Shown one piece after another: positions 7,768 to 10,112 of a stretch of DNA of 10,112 nucleotides. The notes beneath the pieces were generated by a model that searched no databases, was not told the DNA's origin, and saw nothing but the letters and a program-made list of their open reading frames with translations. Position 1 is the stretch's first letter, and each line of letters starts with the position of its first letter. Origin of the DNA: Saprospiraceae bacterium (GTDB lineage: Bacteria; Bacteroidota; Bacteroidia; Chitinophagales; Saprospiraceae). The DNA is taken from positions 1-10,112 of the forward strand of contig JALVEG010000336.1 in NCBI GenBank assembly GCA_027031145.1. Direction: 5' to 3'. The translations under genes and the position numbers were made by a program.

Positions 7768-7849
7768 GTATATTTGTTAATTTTTATTTGGTTTTTTAAT
7801 CTGATATGATTATTTTCTCTTATCTAAAATTAAAATCTAATATTTCTTT

Positions 7850-9250
7850 TTACCCTTGTTCAATCATCATGCGGTGTCCATCTCTTAAAATTGCTTGGAA
7901 TTCCTGTTTTGAAGGACAAATAAATTCACAAAGCGCGATATCTTCTTCCGCTACTTCATTTATTCCCAAACCTTCCATTCTTTCAATATCCCCTGCTAAT
8001 ATCGCCTTCATCAAATGAACGGGATAAATATCCATCGGTAAAACTTCTTTGTAGATTCCCGTAGCCACAAAAGCTCTTTCCTGACCATGTGTATTGGTGT
8101 CAACACTATATGTCTTTCCTGGATTAATCCATCTGCTTAAGAAAGTTTTTGAAAAAGTAGGACGTGATTTTTGGGGTATAAACCAGCCGAAAGATTCAAA
8201 ATAATTACCTTTTGGAATAACAGAGATCAAATAATCAAAAGCATTTACGAATTCGCCATATTCTTTGGTTTCACCGGTAAGAACATTTCCGGAAATTACT
8301 CTGCATTTGGTATCTTTTAAACAAACCCTTACCGATTCGGCGATATCTGCACCCAGGTAAGTGTTTATATATCCTGGAGTTTCAACATCTTCACCAACAA
8401 TTGCGATTATTCTTGAAGCGTCGTAGATATTGTTCAAAAACAAGTTTCCGATTGTCAATACTTCCTGGATACCTAATGTCCATACTTTATTAGTACCTCT
8501 GATCGGAGCGAGATGATGAATTTGAATTCCAACATTTCCCGAAGGATGAGGTCCTTTGAAATAAGTTTTTTCTACGCCATTAGCTTTGGTAAAAACATCT
8601 GAAGGAGCTTCTTTTCTATTTGCATCCAATCCTAAAAATACTTTTCCTTCGGTAAGTTTTGTTAAAACATCAAGACCTTTTTGAAAAATATCTTCTTTTC
8701 CCTTGATAATAAAATTGTAATCGGGAGCTAAAGGTGCTGTATCAAATGTTGAAATAAAAATGTTTTTTGGAATATCATTTTTATCCGGTACCAAATCATA
8801 AGGTCTTTGCTTTATCAAAGGCCAAACACCGGATTCCAGCATAAAATCTACCAGGTCTTCACGGGAAACACTATTTAAATCAGGAGAGTCAAATTTTTTG
8901 TATTCCATTTTTTCTCCTTTAGTAACAACTATTTCCTTGATAGATCTTCTTAATCCTCTATTAATTGCTTTAACCGTTCCGCTGACAGGAGAAACAAATT
9001 TCAGTTCCGGTCTCTTTTTATCATAAAACAACAAATCTCCTGCTTTTACTTTGTCACCGGAATTTACAACAACTTTAGGAATAGGAACTACACCTCTAAA
9101 ATTACCGGGTTGGACAGCAAAGTTTTCAATTATTGCTTCTTCAATAAATGTTTCGTTAGCCTTCCCTTTAATGTTGATATTAAACCCTCTTTTTAAAAAT
9201 ATAATTTTGTTTGACCCCACATATGTGGGTTTTTTGTTGGCTCCTAACAT
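7850..9250 (-). CDS. nqrA: Na+-translocating NADH:quinone oxidoreductase subunit A
   Basis: NqrA is the cytoplasmic, RnfC-related subunit that docks on NqrB; it has no membrane segments and is linked to quinone binding. The 466-residue sequence shows the conserved N-terminal KRGFNINIKGKA (20-31), a barrel-sandwich segment with GDKVKAGDLL and FVSPVSGTVKAINRG (about 65-99), GPHPSGNVG (233-241) and a C-terminal LCEFICPSKQEF. It is the first gene of the operon. The ATG at 9248-9250 gives about 18 residues before the usual NqrA beginning (IIFLKRG). The only nearer common start codon is a GTG at 9218-9220, giving a protein ten residues shorter and closer to the family's N-terminus; this GTG is inside the palindrome at 9216-9229. 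I keep the ATG but the start is open. Confidence 0.96.
   Translation of the reverse strand: MLGANKKPTYVGSNKIIFLKRGFNINIKGKANETFIEEAIIENFAVQPGNFRGVVPIPKVVVNSGDKVKAGDLLFYDKKRPELKFVSPVSGTVKAINRGLRRSIKEIVVTKGEKMEYKKFDSPDLNSVSREDLVDFMLESGVWPLIKQRPYDLVPDKNDIPKNIFISTFDTAPLAPDYNFIIKGKEDIFQKGLDVLTKLTEGKVFLGLDANRKEAPSDVFTKANGVEKTYFKGPHPSGNVGIQIHHLAPIRGTNKVWTLGIQEVLTIGNLFLNNIYDASRIIAIVGEDVETPGYINTYLGADIAESVRVCLKDTKCRVISGNVLTGETKEYGEFVNAFDYLISVIPKGNYFESFGWFIPQKSRPTFSKTFLSRWINPGKTYSVDTNTHGQERAFVATGIYKEVLPMDIYPVHLMKAILAGDIERMEGLGINEVAEEDIALCEFICPSKQEFQAILRDGHRMMIEQG
9216..9229. repeat. 14-bp perfect palindrome in the 5' end of nqrA
   Basis: CCCACATATGTGGG is fully self-complementary and is G/C-rich at its ends in otherwise AT-rich DNA. 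It lies inside the first codons of nqrA if translation starts at 9250, and overlaps the alternative GTG start at 9218-9220. On the + strand it is followed by TTTTTT, so it resembles a short terminator for transcripts reading toward 9251, but the symmetric stem would leave almost no loop. It could be a protein binding site or an mRNA hairpin at the nqrA start. Confidence 0.55.
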
Positions 9251-9278
9251 AATTAAATTTATATTATTTTTTATTTAA

Positions 9279-9290
9279 AGTTTATAAACT
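9279..9290. promoter_or_regulatory. 12-bp perfect palindrome in the nqrA leader, candidate operator
   Basis: AGTTTATAAACT is exactly self-complementary and lies in the nqrA-rhomboid gap, just downstream (in nqrA direction) of the candidate nqrA -7 element at 9304-9311 and 28 bases before the nqrA ATG. The position would suit a repressor site overlapping the early transcribed region. In such AT-rich DNA, AT palindromes arise by chance, so this is weak. Confidence 0.3.
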
Positions 9291-9303
9291 CTTTAATTTT
9301 AGG

Positions 9304-9311
9304 CAAATATA
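9304..9311 (-). promoter_or_regulatory. Candidate Bacteroidota -7 promoter element for the nqr operon
   Basis: On the - strand this reads TATATTTG, matching the Bacteroidota -7 consensus TAnnTTTG. It is 53 bases upstream of the nqrA ATG, predicting transcription start near 9297-9300 and a leader of about 50 bases. No good TTTG -33 element lies at the usual distance upstream, so the assignment rests on the -7 match and position. No other equally placed match was seen for the operon. Confidence 0.4.
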
Positions 9312-9410
9312 CAGCCCAACTTCAATAATATTCAGTTTTTTGTCTATTATTTTTATATATTATCATAAAAACATATAATTTATTATTATTAAAAATTAAA
9401 TAATTTATAA

Positions 9411-9439
9411 TTTGGATATTGATTATTTTTATATTTTTG
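9411..9439 (+). promoter_or_regulatory. Candidate Bacteroidota promoter for the rhomboid gene
   Basis: TTTG at 9411-9414 and TATTTTTG at 9432-9439 match the -33 (TTTG) and -7 (TAnnTTTG) elements of Bacteroidota promoters, separated by 17 bases. A nearly pure A/T stretch (about 9345-9410) lies upstream. The -7 element ends only seven bases before the rhomboid ATG at 9447, so transcription would start at or a few bases before the start codon, giving a leaderless or nearly leaderless mRNA. Confidence 0.55.
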
Positions 9440-9446
9440 CATAGTT

Positions 9447-10112
9447 ATGATTTTTCCAATAGGTGATGATCAAATAAAAGGAGGGTACAAACCAATTTTC
9501 AGCTATATGTTTATAGGTCTGAATATTTTACTGTTTTTATATGAAATGTTTCTTCAATCAAATGGACAATTAACAGGATTTATACAACATTTCGGAGCGA
9601 TACCTGTAAATATTCTCAATGGAGAAGATTATTATACCCTGTTTACAAATATGTTTTTGCATGGTGGTTGGATGCATCTGATCGGCAATATGCTTTTTTT
9701 ATGGATCTTTGCAGATAATATCGAAGCTTCGATAGGAAATGTTAAGTTTTTGCTTTTTTATCTTGCCGGTGGTATTGCCGCTTCTTTGATACATGTAGCA
9801 TTAAATACACATAGTCAGATTCCGAGCATAGGAGCCAGTGGAGCTATATCTGCTGTTATGGGTTCATATTTGATCATGTTTCCCAAATCACGGGTAAAAG
9901 TGCTTGTGATTTATTTTTTTCAATCATTTTATTTATCTGCATTAATATTTTTAGGATTTTGGATAGCGTTTCAACTTTATAGTGGTATTTCTTCTATGGG
10001 AGGAGATCAAAATACCGGTGGAGTAGCGCATTGGGCACATATTGGGGGTTTTGCATTCGGATTGCTTTATGGTGTATATGCAAAGAAATATTTTGATAAA
10101 AAAGGACATTTG
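9447..10112 (+). CDS. Rhomboid-family intramembrane serine protease (3' partial)
   Basis: The frame runs from an ATG at 9447-9449 to the window end without a stop, showing 222 residues. Rhomboids cut transmembrane segments of other proteins within the membrane using a Ser-His dyad. The nucleophile Ser131 is in SIGASGAISA (GASG motif) and the catalytic His198 is in HWAHIGGFAFG. The supporting HxxxN (His77, Asn81, in HGGWMHLIGNM) is also present, together with GNVKFLLFYLAGG and the FWIAFQL segment of a late helix. About six hydrophobic segments are visible, the basic rhomboid core. All active-site residues are intact, so it is probably a working protease rather than an inactive pseudoprotease. 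It is divergent from nqrA across a 196-base gap and has its own candidate promoter. Substrates cannot be inferred. Any C-terminal extension lies outside the window. Confidence 0.95.
   Translation, partial: MIFPIGDDQIKGGYKPIFSYMFIGLNILLFLYEMFLQSNGQLTGFIQHFGAIPVNILNGEDYYTLFTNMFLHGGWMHLIGNMLFLWIFADNIEASIGNVKFLLFYLAGGIAASLIHVALNTHSQIPSIGASGAISAVMGSYLIMFPKSRVKVLVIYFFQSFYLSALIFLGFWIAFQLYSGISSMGGDQNTGGVAHWAHIGGFAFGLLYGVYAKKYFDKKGHL

Noticed and set aside
9216..9235. Palindrome plus T run as a + strand intrinsic terminator
   Set aside because: No + strand gene ends here; the region is the 5' end of nqrA, and a 14-bp palindrome without a spacer makes a poor hairpin. A regulatory or chance origin is more likely.
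3090..9250. Possible Rnf rather than Nqr operon
   Set aside because: The gene set includes nqrA and an NqrF with fused ferredoxin and FAD/NADH domains, and lacks an RnfB-type multi-cluster ferredoxin, so it is Nqr.
9051..9278. A 75-codon frame on the + strand opposite the start of nqrA
   Set aside because: Antisense to conserved nqrA sequence; its hydrophobic tail comes from translating the AT-rich leader.

Overview
The window comes from an AT-rich member of the Bacteroidota. Three things point there. The surface peptidase at the left ends in a type IX secretion (T9SS) type A sorting domain. Two upstream regions carry the phylum's -7 promoter element (TAnnTTTG). Gene starts lack obvious Shine-Dalgarno sequences. 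The window does not fix the order or genus.

Layout. (1) Positions 2-2548, + strand: the 3' part of a secreted M1-family zinc aminopeptidase with a long C-terminal module and a T9SS sorting domain; its 5' end lies outside the window. (2) Positions 2549-3089: a 541-base gap between two convergent genes. It holds no convincing gene but has several short inverted and direct repeats and looks like decayed or dispersed-repeat DNA. (3) Positions 3090-9250, - strand: a complete six-gene operon nqrA-B-C-D-E-F, transcribed right to left, encoding the Na+-translocating NADH:quinone oxidoreductase. (4) Positions 9251-9446: a divergent, very AT-rich regulatory gap with promoter-like elements on both strands and a 12-bp palindrome. 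(5) Positions 9447-10112, + strand: the 5' part of a rhomboid intramembrane serine protease, running off the window end.

How the genes work together. NqrF takes electrons from NADH (FAD, then 2Fe-2S). NqrD and NqrE supply the paired cysteines of an intramembrane iron-sulfur centre. NqrC and NqrB carry covalently bound FMN on threonine in SGAT motifs, and NqrB/NqrA handle quinone and the Na+ path. Every expected cofactor-binding residue I looked for is present, so the complex is probably functional and gives the cell a sodium-motive force. The maturation factors (the ApbE flavin transferase, and NqrM where used) are not in the window. The peptidase and the rhomboid are separate transcription units with no evident functional tie to Nqr.

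I found no undescribed system here. The main gene content is ordinary. The points worth a second look are regulatory or structural: palindromes around the nqrA start, a near-leaderless rhomboid promoter, an 8-C tract inside nqrF, the unnamed C-terminal module of the peptidase, and the repeat-rich convergent gap.
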